From NCBI GenBank assembly GCA_036001245.1, contig DASYUL010000128.1:1-64000 (forward strand): a stretch of 64,000 nucleotides of DNA, read 5' to 3'. Shown one piece after another: positions 1 through 7,222 of this stretch. The notes below the pieces were generated by a model that was not told where the DNA came from, did no database searches, and was given only the letters and a program-made list of their open reading frames with translations. The translations under genes and the position numbers were made by a program. Positions within the stretch are counted from its first letter, which is position 1, and each line of letters opens with the position of its first letter. This stretch comes from Gp7-AA6 sp036001245. Its GTDB lineage: Bacteria > Acidobacteriota > Thermoanaerobaculia > UBA5066 > Gp7-AA6.

Positions 1-912
1 CTCGACCGGGCACACAACGACTTCCACGGCGAGAAGACGGCCTTCTTCGGGTTCTTCGAGTGCGAGAACGACCCGGAGATCGCCAATCTCCTCTTCGATG
101 CGGCGGCCGTCTGGGGGAAAGAGCGCCGGATGGCGACGCTGCGCGGCCCCGCGAACCCGTCGCTGAACGACGAGGCGGGGCTTCTCGTGGACGGGTTCGA
201 CTCGCCCCCCGTATTCATGATGACGTACAACCCCTCGTACTACGTCGCGCTCGTCGAGGGCGCCGGGTTCCGGAAGGCGAAGGACCTCCTCGCGTACTGG
301 TTCGACGTGGATCCGGAGCCGTTCGCCCGGCTCAAGCGGCTGGTCGAGCGGGTCCGGAAGCGCGAGCCCGACGTCGTCGTGCGGTCCATCACGAAAAAGA
401 GCCTGGCCCGGGACCTGCCGGCGGTGCGCGAGGTCTACAACGTCGCCTGGGAAAAGAACTGGGGCTTCGTGCCGATGACGGCCGAGGAGATGGACTTCAT
501 GGCGGGACGCCTGAAGCCGCTCCTCGACGAGGAGTTCGTCTTTCTCGCGGAGCGGCGGCGCGAGGACGGATCCGTCGAGCCGATCGCATTTCTCATGGCG
601 ATGCCCGACTACAACGTCCCGATCGCCGCGACGAAGGGGAGGCTCCTGCCGTTCGGGTGGCTGAAATTCCTCCTCGCGCAGCGAAAGATCAAGACGCTGC
701 GCGTCCTGACCCTCGGGATCAAGCGCGAGTATCGGATGCGCGGGATCAACGCGGTGATGTTCGAATCCGGGCTGCGCGCGTCGCTTCGGCGCGGTTTGAC
801 CGGCGTCGAGGTCTCGTGGCTGCTCGAGGACAACGACCTCGTCATTCGCTCCGTCGACCTCTGGGGCGGACGCCTCTACAAGACCTACCGGATGTACGAC
901 CGGGACATCTGA
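1..912 (+). CDS. GNAT-like acetyltransferase (YghO-type), 5' end missing
   Basis: The reading frame is open from the first base of the window, so the start lies upstream; an internal ATG at 130 is unlikely to be the true start because the upstream frame (HNDFHGEKTAFFGFFE) reads as continuous protein. The visible 303 residues resemble the N-acetyltransferase-fold proteins of the YghO type: an N-terminal part with LRGPANPSLNDEAGLLVDGF, followed by a second GNAT-like half that contains ITKKSLARDLPAVREVYNVAWEKNWGFVPMT. Function in this family is not established; a small-molecule acyltransferase is inferred from the fold. The gene converges on the PAP2 phosphatase and their 3' ends overlap by 28 bp. 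Confidence 0.7.
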   Translation, partial: LDRAHNDFHGEKTAFFGFFECENDPEIANLLFDAAAVWGKERRMATLRGPANPSLNDEAGLLVDGFDSPPVFMMTYNPSYYVALVEGAGFRKAKDLLAYWFDVDPEPFARLKRLVERVRKREPDVVVRSITKKSLARDLPAVREVYNVAWEKNWGFVPMTAEEMDFMAGRLKPLLDEEFVFLAERRREDGSVEPIAFLMAMPDYNVPIAATKGRLLPFGWLKFLLAQRKIKTLRVLTLGIKREYRMRGINAVMFESGLRASLRRGLTGVEVSWLLEDNDLVIRSVDLWGGRLYKTYRMYDRDI

Positions 913-1766
913 CGCCGCGCGAGAGCGTCGTAGAGGCGATCGCCCAGCGGCACGGTCGCGAACGCCAGGAGGATTCCGGCGAGCACGTCCACGAGATAGT
1001 GGTACCGGCAGTACATCGTCGAGAAGATCAGCAGCAACGCGACGGGTAGCAGGAACCAGAACACCTTCCGGTAGCGCCGCCGGGCGACGATCAGGACGGC
1101 GACGGTGATCATCGTGTGGCCGGAGGGAAACGCGTCCAACTTCGTGTGCTCGAGCTCGTTGATCGTTTGCGAGATCGCACGGGCGACCGAACTCGTCTCG
1201 AGCGGCACACGGTTCCGGTCGGCGAGCGCCGTGCGCGGGCCATATGCCGGGATCGTGAAATAGCCGGCGTAGGAGACGTAGAAGCAGACGGAGAGCGTGA
1301 AGATGTAGCGGCGCGCCGTCCCGACGTCATGCGACCACAGGTACCCTCCGAGGACGAGCGGCAGAAAGTAGTACGTCGCGTACGCGATGTACAGAAACGT
1401 CGCCAGGAACGGGGTGACGAGAGGTTGGAGGAGAACCGTCGCGTCGCCGCCCAGGATGGCGCGGTCGGCGGCGATGAGCAGGTCGTCGCGGGCAGGACCC
1501 CTGGCGGCGGAGATCAGCGGGCCCAGGCTCTCGTAGATGAACGCAATGAAAGCCGCTGGATAGAAATCGATCGCGATCCGCAATGCCTTGGGGAGCGGCC
1601 GCGGAAGCTGCGTCAGGAAGACGACGATCGCCAGGAACGCTCCCATGAGCGCGAAACGCAGCAGGATCTCGCCGGGTTCGGCGAGCCTGCGCCACAGGGC
1701 GAGCGTCAAGGTTGCGAGGACGCCGAGAGCCGCGAGGTTAATCGCTTCCAGGGGCCGCAGCCGCAC
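885..1766 (-). CDS. PAP2-family membrane phosphatase (Aur1/Ipt1-like)
   Basis: A 293-residue protein with about six hydrophobic segments and the PAP2 signature: a KLDAFPSGHTMI segment (the PSGH motif) and a later CRYHYLVDV segment that supplies the conserved His and Asp. The classical first PAP2 motif (K-x6-RP) is not evident; instead PAYGPRTAL precedes the catalytic region, which is typical of the inositolphosphorylceramide-synthase/Aur1-like branch. Family members hydrolyse or transfer phospho-head groups of lipids at the membrane. The start is GTG at 1766. The divergent NfeD gene begins 47 bp away, so the short space between must hold both promoters. Substrate cannot be read from the sequence. 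Confidence 0.8.
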   Translation of the reverse strand: MRLRPLEAINLAALGVLATLTLALWRRLAEPGEILLRFALMGAFLAIVVFLTQLPRPLPKALRIAIDFYPAAFIAFIYESLGPLISAARGPARDDLLIAADRAILGGDATVLLQPLVTPFLATFLYIAYATYYFLPLVLGGYLWSHDVGTARRYIFTLSVCFYVSYAGYFTIPAYGPRTALADRNRVPLETSSVARAISQTINELEHTKLDAFPSGHTMITVAVLIVARRRYRKVFWFLLPVALLLIFSTMYCRYHYLVDVLAGILLAFATVPLGDRLYDALARRQMSRSYIR

Positions 1767-1813
1767 GGGACGTAGGTTACAGGTCCCCTCTCTGCGATAG
1801 TATTTTTTTGTCG

Positions 1814-3145
1814 ATGACCACTCGCGCGGCGTTGCTCGCGTCTCTCACGCTTCTGGCGGGGGTCGCGGACACCCGCTCACAGACGCCCGCGGCCCGAGTC
1901 ACGCCTGCCGACCGCGCCCCGAAGATTCTGGTCGCGCGCATCGACACGCCGATCCACCCGGCGGCCGCGAACTATCTCAAGAAGGTTCTCCGCTCGGCGG
2001 CGGAAGAGGGCGCCGCTCTCGTCGTCGTCGAGCTGTCGACGCCGGGCGGGCTCCTCACCTCGACGCGGGAAATGACCTCGGCGATCCTGCAGTCGAAAGT
2101 CCCCGTCGTGACGTACGTCGCCCCTTCGGGAGCGCAATCCGCGTCCGCCGGGTTCTTCATCCTGCTGGCCGGAGACGTCGCCGCGATGGCGCCGGGGACC
2201 AATGCCGGTGCCGCCCACCCCGTCGGCGGGGAAGGGCAGGATCTCCCGAAGACGATCAACGAGAAGGCGGAGCAGGACGCGCGCGCCTACATCCGGAGCC
2301 TCGCCCACCAGCGGGGAAGAAACGCCGAGAAGGCCGAAGCCGCGGTCGCGAAGAGCATTTCGTACACCGAAACGGAGGCGAAGGACGCCGGACTGATCGA
2401 GCTGATCGCGCGCGACGAGCCGGATCTCGTCAAGCAGCTCGAGGGCCGGACGATCAAGCGTCTCGACGGGACGACGACCCGGCTCGCGCTCGCGAAGCCG
2501 CGCATCGAGACCCGCGAGATGAGCCGGGTGGAGAAGCTGATCGGCATCGTTTCCCACCCGAACGTGGCCTACCTGCTGTTCATGGCGGGTCTCCTCGGTC
2601 TTTACTTCGAGCTGTCGAGCCCCGGCGCGGTCCTTCCGGGCGTGGTCGGGGGAATCGCGCTCCTACTCGCGCTCTACGCCTTCTCCGTGCTCCCGGTGAA
2701 CCTCGCGGGGCTGGCGCTGATCCTGTTCGGGATCGTCCTCTTCATCGCGGAGGTGAAGGTCGTGAGCCACGGCGTGCTCGCAATCGGAGGCGCGGTCTCC
2801 TTGATCGCCGGTTCTCTCCTGCTCTTTTCCGGGCGGGGGGAGGAAACGATCTACCGGATCGACCTGTCGATCATCGTGCCGGCACTCGTCCTGACACTCG
2901 CCATTCTCGGGCTCCTGACGTGGAAGACTCTCGAGCTCCGGATGCGCCCTGCGCGCACGGGTGCGGAGGGGATGGTCGGAGAGACTGCGCGCGTGGTCGA
3001 GAGCTTTTCTCCGTCGGGGACCGGCCGGGTCCTCGTGCACGGTGAATACTGGGAGGCCGACGGGCCGCCGGGCCTCGCTCCCGGCGAGGTCGTGCGGATC
3101 GCCCGCGTGGATGGATTGCGGGTTCACGTCGAACGGAGGAATTGA
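1814..3145 (+). CDS. NfeD family membrane-bound serine protease (ClpP-class)
   Basis: Full-length NfeD protein of about 443 residues. After a signal peptide (ALLASLTLLAGVADTRSQ) comes a ClpP/SppA-like domain with ELSTPGGLLTSTREM and the serine-containing APSGAQSASAGFFI, then four to five membrane segments, and a C-terminal NfeD OB-fold soluble domain (GMVGETARVVESF to the end). These proteases cleave hydrophobic C-termini of stomatin-like partners. I take ATG at 1814; a TTG two codons earlier is less likely. The stop codon overlaps the start of the slipin gene by one base (TGATG), the usual NfeD-stomatin pairing, so the two are almost certainly co-translated and work together in membrane microdomain maintenance. 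Confidence 0.92.
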   Translation: MTTRAALLASLTLLAGVADTRSQTPAARVTPADRAPKILVARIDTPIHPAAANYLKKVLRSAAEEGAALVVVELSTPGGLLTSTREMTSAILQSKVPVVTYVAPSGAQSASAGFFILLAGDVAAMAPGTNAGAAHPVGGEGQDLPKTINEKAEQDARAYIRSLAHQRGRNAEKAEAAVAKSISYTETEAKDAGLIELIARDEPDLVKQLEGRTIKRLDGTTTRLALAKPRIETREMSRVEKLIGIVSHPNVAYLLFMAGLLGLYFELSSPGAVLPGVVGGIALLLALYAFSVLPVNLAGLALILFGIVLFIAEVKVVSHGVLAIGGAVSLIAGSLLLFSGRGEETIYRIDLSIIVPALVLTLAILGLLTWKTLELRMRPARTGAEGMVGETARVVESFSPSGTGRVLVHGEYWEADGPPGLAPGEVVRIARVDGLRVHVERRN

Positions 3146-3903
3146 TGCCCGAGCTCTTCTCGAAAACCGGTTGCCTCGTCGCTCTCTTCGTCGGAATCAT
3201 CTTCCTCTTCAAGTGGATCAACGTTCTGAACGAGTACGAGAGGGCGGTCACGTTCTGGCTCGGGCGGCTTGGAAAGAAGCCGAAGGGGCCCGGGCTCGTT
3301 CTGATCTTCTGGCCGTTCGAGCGGATGGTCCGGATCTCGCTCCGTACGGTCGTCCACGAGGTGCCGGCCCAGGACATCATCACGCGGGACAACGTCTCCG
3401 TGAAGGTGAACGCAGTCGTCTACTTCCGGGTCGTCGAGCCCGACAAGGCGGTCGTGCAAGTCGAGAACTATCTCTACGCGACCTCACAGCTCGCGCAGAC
3501 GACGCTGCGGAGCGTGCTCGGTCAGGCGGTGCTCGACGAGCTCCTCTCGGAGCGCGAGAAGTTGAACGTGGCCCTGCAGCGGGTGATCGACGAGCACACC
3601 GAACCGTGGGGCATCAAGGTCTCGCTCGTCGAGGTCAAGCAGGTCGACCTGCCGCCCGAGATGCAGCGCGCGATGGCGAAGCAGGCGGAGGCCGAGCGGG
3701 AGAAGCGCGCGAAGATCATCCACGCTTCGGGAGAGTTCGAAGCGGCCCGGAAGTTGTCGGAAGCGGCGAAGATCATCGGGGAAGAGCCGGCGACGCTCCA
3801 GCTGCGGTACCTGCAGACTTTGACCGAGATCGCCAACGAGAAGAACTCGACGATCATCTTCCCGCTCCCGATCGAGCTCATGAAAACGTTCCTTTCGAAA
3901 TAG
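3145..3903 (+). CDS. Slipin / stomatin-like SPFH membrane protein
   Basis: 252 residues: a single N-terminal membrane hairpin (CLVALFVGIIFLFKWINVL), then the SPFH/band-7 domain (NEYERAVTFWLGRL, VPAQDIITRDNVSVKVNAVVYF) and an alpha-helical coiled region (EMQRAMAKQAEAEREKRAKI) ending in the conserved NEKNSTIIFPLPIEL segment. Such proteins oligomerise on the cytoplasmic membrane. The start ATG at 3145 follows a good ribosome binding site GGAGG at 3135-3139 located inside the end of the upstream protease gene. Partner of the NfeD protease immediately upstream. Confidence 0.93.
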   Translation: MPELFSKTGCLVALFVGIIFLFKWINVLNEYERAVTFWLGRLGKKPKGPGLVLIFWPFERMVRISLRTVVHEVPAQDIITRDNVSVKVNAVVYFRVVEPDKAVVQVENYLYATSQLAQTTLRSVLGQAVLDELLSEREKLNVALQRVIDEHTEPWGIKVSLVEVKQVDLPPEMQRAMAKQAEAEREKRAKIIHASGEFEAARKLSEAAKIIGEEPATLQLRYLQTLTEIANEKNSTIIFPLPIELMKTFLSK

Positions 3904-3910
3904 AAATCGG

Positions 3911-3938
3911 TTGACGCGGCAGACGCGGCGGTTAGGCT
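3911..3938 (+). promoter_or_regulatory. Possible sigma-70-type promoter of the SPOR gene
   Basis: TTGACG at 3911-3916 and TAGGCT at 3933-3938 are separated by 16 bp and lie just upstream of the ATG at 3948. The -35 box matches well and the -10 box poorly. If used, the transcript would start very close to the start codon. Sequence resemblance only. Confidence 0.3.
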
Positions 3939-3947
3939 AGCGAGCGG

Positions 3948-4574
3948 ATGAGTCAAGCGCCGACGCACTACCAGATCTCCATCACCGCGAAGCAGGCGCT
4001 CTCGCTCTTCCTCGGTCTCCTCGCGGTGCTCGGTCTCTCCTACTTCTTCGGTCTCATGACGGGACTCGCCGGGAGCGAGGCTCCCGAGGGAGCGGGCGCT
4101 GCGGAAGCGACTTCGCACGCCGCCGAAGGATCGCCGCCGACCCCGGCCGCGGCGACCGAGGGTGTGCCGCGCGAAAACGTGGCGTTTCCCGTCCCCGTCA
4201 CCGCCGTTCCCTCCGCGGGGGGGCCCGCGCCCGCGTCGCCGAAAACCGTGCAGGTCTTCGAGGACGGCGAGGGCGGCACCTCTCCGAGCCGTCCCGCGCC
4301 GGCTCGCGCGGGAAGTCCGCGGCGGGAGACGCGGTCCGGCGGTTTCCGGGTCCAGGTCCTGTCGGTCTCTTCGCGGGCGGACGCGGACGCCGAGGCCGCC
4401 CGGCTTTCCCGGCTGGGACTCCCCGTGCGGGTCGAGCCCGGCACCGGTCCCCGCGGAGCGGTCTACCGGGTCCGCGTCGGACCGTACGAGACTCGGGAAG
4501 AGGCCGAGGAGGCGAGCCGGCGGCTTTCATCGCAGGGACGACGCGATACGTGGATCGTCCGGCCCGGCCAGTGA
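3948..4574 (+). CDS. SPOR domain protein, single-pass membrane
   Basis: 208 residues. One N-terminal membrane segment (ALSLFLGLLAVLGLSYFFGL), a long low-complexity Ala/Pro/Gly linker, and a C-terminal SPOR domain from about residue 130 (GFRVQVLSVSSRADADAEAARL ... VYRVRVGPYETREEAEEASRRL). SPOR domains bind glycan strands lacking stem peptides and localise proteins to the division septum; the topology (short cytoplasmic N-terminus, periplasmic SPOR) fits a FtsN/DedD-like role. Its last codons overlap the lipA start (GTGA), so it is probably the first gene of a SPOR-lipA-lnt unit. Confidence 0.85.
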   Translation: MSQAPTHYQISITAKQALSLFLGLLAVLGLSYFFGLMTGLAGSEAPEGAGAAEATSHAAEGSPPTPAAATEGVPRENVAFPVPVTAVPSAGGPAPASPKTVQVFEDGEGGTSPSRPAPARAGSPRRETRSGGFRVQVLSVSSRADADAEAARLSRLGLPVRVEPGTGPRGAVYRVRVGPYETREEAEEASRRLSSQGRRDTWIVRPGQ

Positions 4575-5512
4575 GCTCGTCTGTGCCCGCGGCGCCGGCG
4601 GGTCGTCCGGGGCGTGCTCCCGAGTGGATCCGGGAGAAGAAGATCGGCCTCGCAACGCTGCACGCGGTCAAGAGCGTCGCGCGCGCGCACGGCCTCTCGA
4701 CCGTCTGCGAGGAAGCACGCTGCCCGAATCGCGGAGAGTGCTTCTCTCGAGGGACGGCGACGTTCCTGCTCTTGGGCGACGTGTGCACCCGGCCGTGCGG
4801 ATTCTGCGACATCGCCAACGGGCGCCCGGCGCCGCCGGACCCGACCGAGCCGGCGAGGCTCGCGGCCGCGGCGCGGGAGATGGGGCTCGCGTACGTCGTC
4901 GTGACGTCGGTCGCCCGCGACGACCTTCCCGACGGCGGCGCCGCCCACTTCGTCTCGGCGATCCGGGCGCTCAAGCGGCTCGATCCGCCGCCGGGAGTCG
5001 AGGTGCTCGTGCCGGATTTTCGGGGCCGCTTCGAGTCCCTGCGTCTGGTCGTCGAGGAGCGGCCCGACGTCTTCAACCACAACGTCGAGACGGTGCCGCG
5101 CCTCTACTCGCGCGTCCGGCGGGGGGCGCGGCTCGACCGCTCTCTCGGGATGCTCGCCGCGGCGAAGGAGCTCGCGCCGGACCTGACGACGAAGTCCGGG
5201 TTCATGGTGGGGCTCGGCGAGGCGCGAACGGAGATCGTCGACCTGCTGCAGCGCCTCCGCGACGCGGCCGTCGACGTCGTCACGATCGGCCAGTACCTGC
5301 GACCGTCGCGCGAGAACCTCCCCGTCGAAGAGTACGTGCCTCCGGCCGTATTCGAGGAGTATCGGCGCTGCGGCGAGGCGATGGGTTTCCGGCACGTCTT
5401 CTCCGGACCATTTGTGCGCTCCTCCTATCGCGCGGAAGAGGCGCTCCACGCGGCTCACGCCGCGGCCCTCCCTGTCATTCCGAGGCCCGAAGGGCCGAGG
5501 AACCTCGGCTGA
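4571..5512 (+). CDS. lipA: Lipoyl synthase
   Basis: Radical SAM enzyme that inserts two sulfur atoms into protein-bound octanoyl groups to make lipoate for 2-oxoacid dehydrogenases and the glycine cleavage system. Counting from GTG at 4571, the auxiliary cluster cysteines are C46, C51 and C57 (CEEARCPNRGEC), and the radical SAM cluster cysteines are C72, C76 and C79 (CTRPCGFC). The conserved serine ligand lies in FVRSSYRAEEA near the C-terminus. The GTG overlaps the upstream TGA (GTGA); another in-frame GTG at 4550 is possible. The last dozen residues (PVIPRPEGPRNLG) are encoded by a repeat element at 5474-5545 and are not part of the family fold. Confidence 0.95.
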   Translation: MSSSVPAAPAGRPGRAPEWIREKKIGLATLHAVKSVARAHGLSTVCEEARCPNRGECFSRGTATFLLLGDVCTRPCGFCDIANGRPAPPDPTEPARLAAAAREMGLAYVVVTSVARDDLPDGGAAHFVSAIRALKRLDPPPGVEVLVPDFRGRFESLRLVVEERPDVFNHNVETVPRLYSRVRRGARLDRSLGMLAAAKELAPDLTTKSGFMVGLGEARTEIVDLLQRLRDAAVDVVTIGQYLRPSRENLPVEEYVPPAVFEEYRRCGEAMGFRHVFSGPFVRSSYRAEEALHAAHAAALPVIPRPEGPRNLG

Positions 5513-5545
5513 CACGGAGAGATCCCTCGCTGCGCTCGGGATGAC
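5474..5545. repeat. GTCATTCC...GGGATGAC palindromic element
   Basis: A 72-bp element with imperfect terminal inverted repeats (GTCATTCCGAG at the left, CTCGGGATGAC at the right, one mismatch in 11) and an inner palindrome GGCCCGAAGGGCC. It encodes the C-terminal tail and stop codon of lipA and supplies the ATG of lnt at 5541. Elements of this look are scattered through many high-GC genomes; only this copy was seen in the window. Confidence 0.75.
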
Positions 5546-7178
5546 AATCCGGATCGAGCGTTGGCGCACGCCCGCCGCTGGCGTCGTCTCGGGAATCCTC
5601 TTCGCGCTCGCGTTTCCGCCGTACGAGCTCCCGGTCCTGGCTCCGCTCGCGCTCGTGCCCTGGATCGCCGCGCTCGCGGTCGAGGAGAAGCGCTCGCGGG
5701 GTTTTTTCTCCGGATTCCTCTTCGGCATGGCCTACTGGATCGCGTCGATCCCCTGGATCGTGTACGTCGTGACGCGATTCGGGAGCCAGTCGAACGCGAT
5801 GGGCGTCCTTTCCCTCGTCATCCTGGCCGCGATCAACGCGGAGTGGCCGACGGTGATCGGATGGGCGGTCGTGTCCGTCGCTCCGCCGCGCTCGGCGTGG
5901 CGGTTCGCGGTCTTCCCTTTTCTCTGGCTCGCCGCCGAGCACGTGCGCGCGAACGTCTACCGCGGCTTCCCCTGGAACCTGACCGCGGAGGCGCTCTACC
6001 GGCATCCCATCTGGATCCAGTCGGCGGCGTTCTGGGGGGCGTACGGCGTCGGGTTCCTCGTCGTCGCCGTCTCGACGCTGCTCGCAGTCGCCGCCGTCGA
6101 GCGCCGGATGCAGCCGGCGCTGGCGGCGGCGCTCGTCGCGCTGGCGGTCGGAATCTCCGGTGCGATCCGCCTCTCCGCGCGCCCGGAGCCTCCCGCGAAG
6201 ACGATCTCCTTCGCCCTGCTGCAGCCGAACATCCCGCAGGAGTCCCGGCTCCTCGAGGACCACCGGGCGGTGAACTACGCGAAGGTCCTCGAGCAGGCGC
6301 GCGCGGCGGCGGCGTCGCGGCCCGACCTGATCGTGATTCCGGAGTCCGCTCTTCCCGTCTACTGGGAGACCAGCGCGACTCTCCGGCGCGACCTGACGGA
6401 GCTCGCTCGTTCGTGCGACTGCGCGATCCTGTTCAACGACGTCGACATCGAGGCGAACGACCGGTACTACAACGCCGCCCGACTGCTCACGCCGCGCGGG
6501 ATGGGGGAGCCGTACCGCAAGGTCCACCTCGTCCCGTTCGGGGAGTACGTGCCGCTCCCGCGGATCTTCTTCTTCGTGCGGCAGGTGTCGACGGAGATCG
6601 GCGAGTTTTCCGCGGCGGAGGAACCGTCGCTGCTGATGGGTGAGGTCGACTCGAAAAAGGGGTCTGTCCCCTTTTCGATCGGCGTCGGCGTCTGTTACGA
6701 GATCCTCTATCCGGTCCTGTCCTGGAAACAGGTCCGCGAAGGGGCGAACCTGCTCGTGACGATCTCGAACGACTCGTGGTACGGCGCCGGGGGGGCGCAG
6801 GCGCAGCACTTCGCCGGCGCGGTCCTGCGCGCCGTCGAGAACGAGCGCTATCTGCTGCGCGCGGCGATCACGGGCATCTCGGGGACCGCGGACGAGAGGG
6901 GGCGCATTCTCACGGAGCTCGGTCCAGACGGGAAAGGGACGATCCGCGGAACCGCGCGCCTCTTTACGACGCGGACGCCGTGGACCCGCTACGGCTTCGC
7001 GTTCTCGGGCTTCTGCGACGCGATCGCGATCGCCGTGCTAGTCTTCGGCCTCGTCCGCTGGCGCCGTGAGCGCCGCTTGAAACTGCGGCGGGATCTGACC
7101 CCTGCGGGAACAGACCCCGCGATAATTACTGCGGCGGGATCTGACCCCTCCGGGATCAGACCCCGCGATAGTTACTGA
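5541..7178 (+). CDS. lnt: Apolipoprotein N-acyltransferase
   Basis: Transfers the third acyl chain to lipoproteins in the inner membrane of diderm bacteria. About 545 residues: N-terminal multi-pass membrane region (FALAFPPYELPVLAPLALVPWI onward), then the nitrilase domain. Visible catalytic elements are the Glu in DLIVIPESALPVY, the Lys in YRKVHLVPFGEYVPL and the Cys in VGVCYEILYP. I chose ATG at 5541, which lies in the repeat at the lipA end. Two oddities: an in-frame palindrome at 6651-6678 inserts DSKKGSVPFSI just before the catalytic Cys, and the C-terminal tail after RRERRLK is encoded by tandem repeats (7085-7222) that also provide the stop codon. Confidence 0.93.
   Translation: MTIRIERWRTPAAGVVSGILFALAFPPYELPVLAPLALVPWIAALAVEEKRSRGFFSGFLFGMAYWIASIPWIVYVVTRFGSQSNAMGVLSLVILAAINAEWPTVIGWAVVSVAPPRSAWRFAVFPFLWLAAEHVRANVYRGFPWNLTAEALYRHPIWIQSAAFWGAYGVGFLVVAVSTLLAVAAVERRMQPALAAALVALAVGISGAIRLSARPEPPAKTISFALLQPNIPQESRLLEDHRAVNYAKVLEQARAAAASRPDLIVIPESALPVYWETSATLRRDLTELARSCDCAILFNDVDIEANDRYYNAARLLTPRGMGEPYRKVHLVPFGEYVPLPRIFFFVRQVSTEIGEFSAAEEPSLLMGEVDSKKGSVPFSIGVGVCYEILYPVLSWKQVREGANLLVTISNDSWYGAGGAQAQHFAGAVLRAVENERYLLRAAITGISGTADERGRILTELGPDGKGTIRGTARLFTTRTPWTRYGFAFSGFCDAIAIAVLVFGLVRWRRERRLKLRRDLTPAGTDPAIITAAGSDPSGIRPRDSY
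6651..6678. repeat. In-frame palindromic insertion in lnt
   Basis: TCGAAAAAGGGG and CCCCTTTTCGA form an 11-bp stem (one bulged A) around a TCTGT loop. It lies within lnt, in frame, and codes for a short DSKKGSVPFSI segment between strands of the nitrilase domain. It looks like an inserted palindromic repeat tolerated as a surface loop. Confidence 0.65.
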
Positions 7179-7222
7179 GGCGGGATCTGACCCCTTCGGG
7201 ATCAGACCCCGCGACAATTTCA
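7085..7222. repeat. Three tandem 46-bp palindromic units between lnt and prfB
   Basis: Units at 7085-7130, 7131-7176 and 7177-7222 are near identical. Each contains a 15-bp imperfect stem: GCGGGATCTGACCCC and GGGATCAGACCCCGC, with triloops TGC, TCC and TTC (the first unit has AACAGA in place of ATCAGA). The lnt stop codon falls at the boundary of units 2 and 3, and the prfB ATG begins at the final base of unit 3. The GATCTGACCCC core is related to the GGGGTCAG elements elsewhere in the window. Confidence 0.85.
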
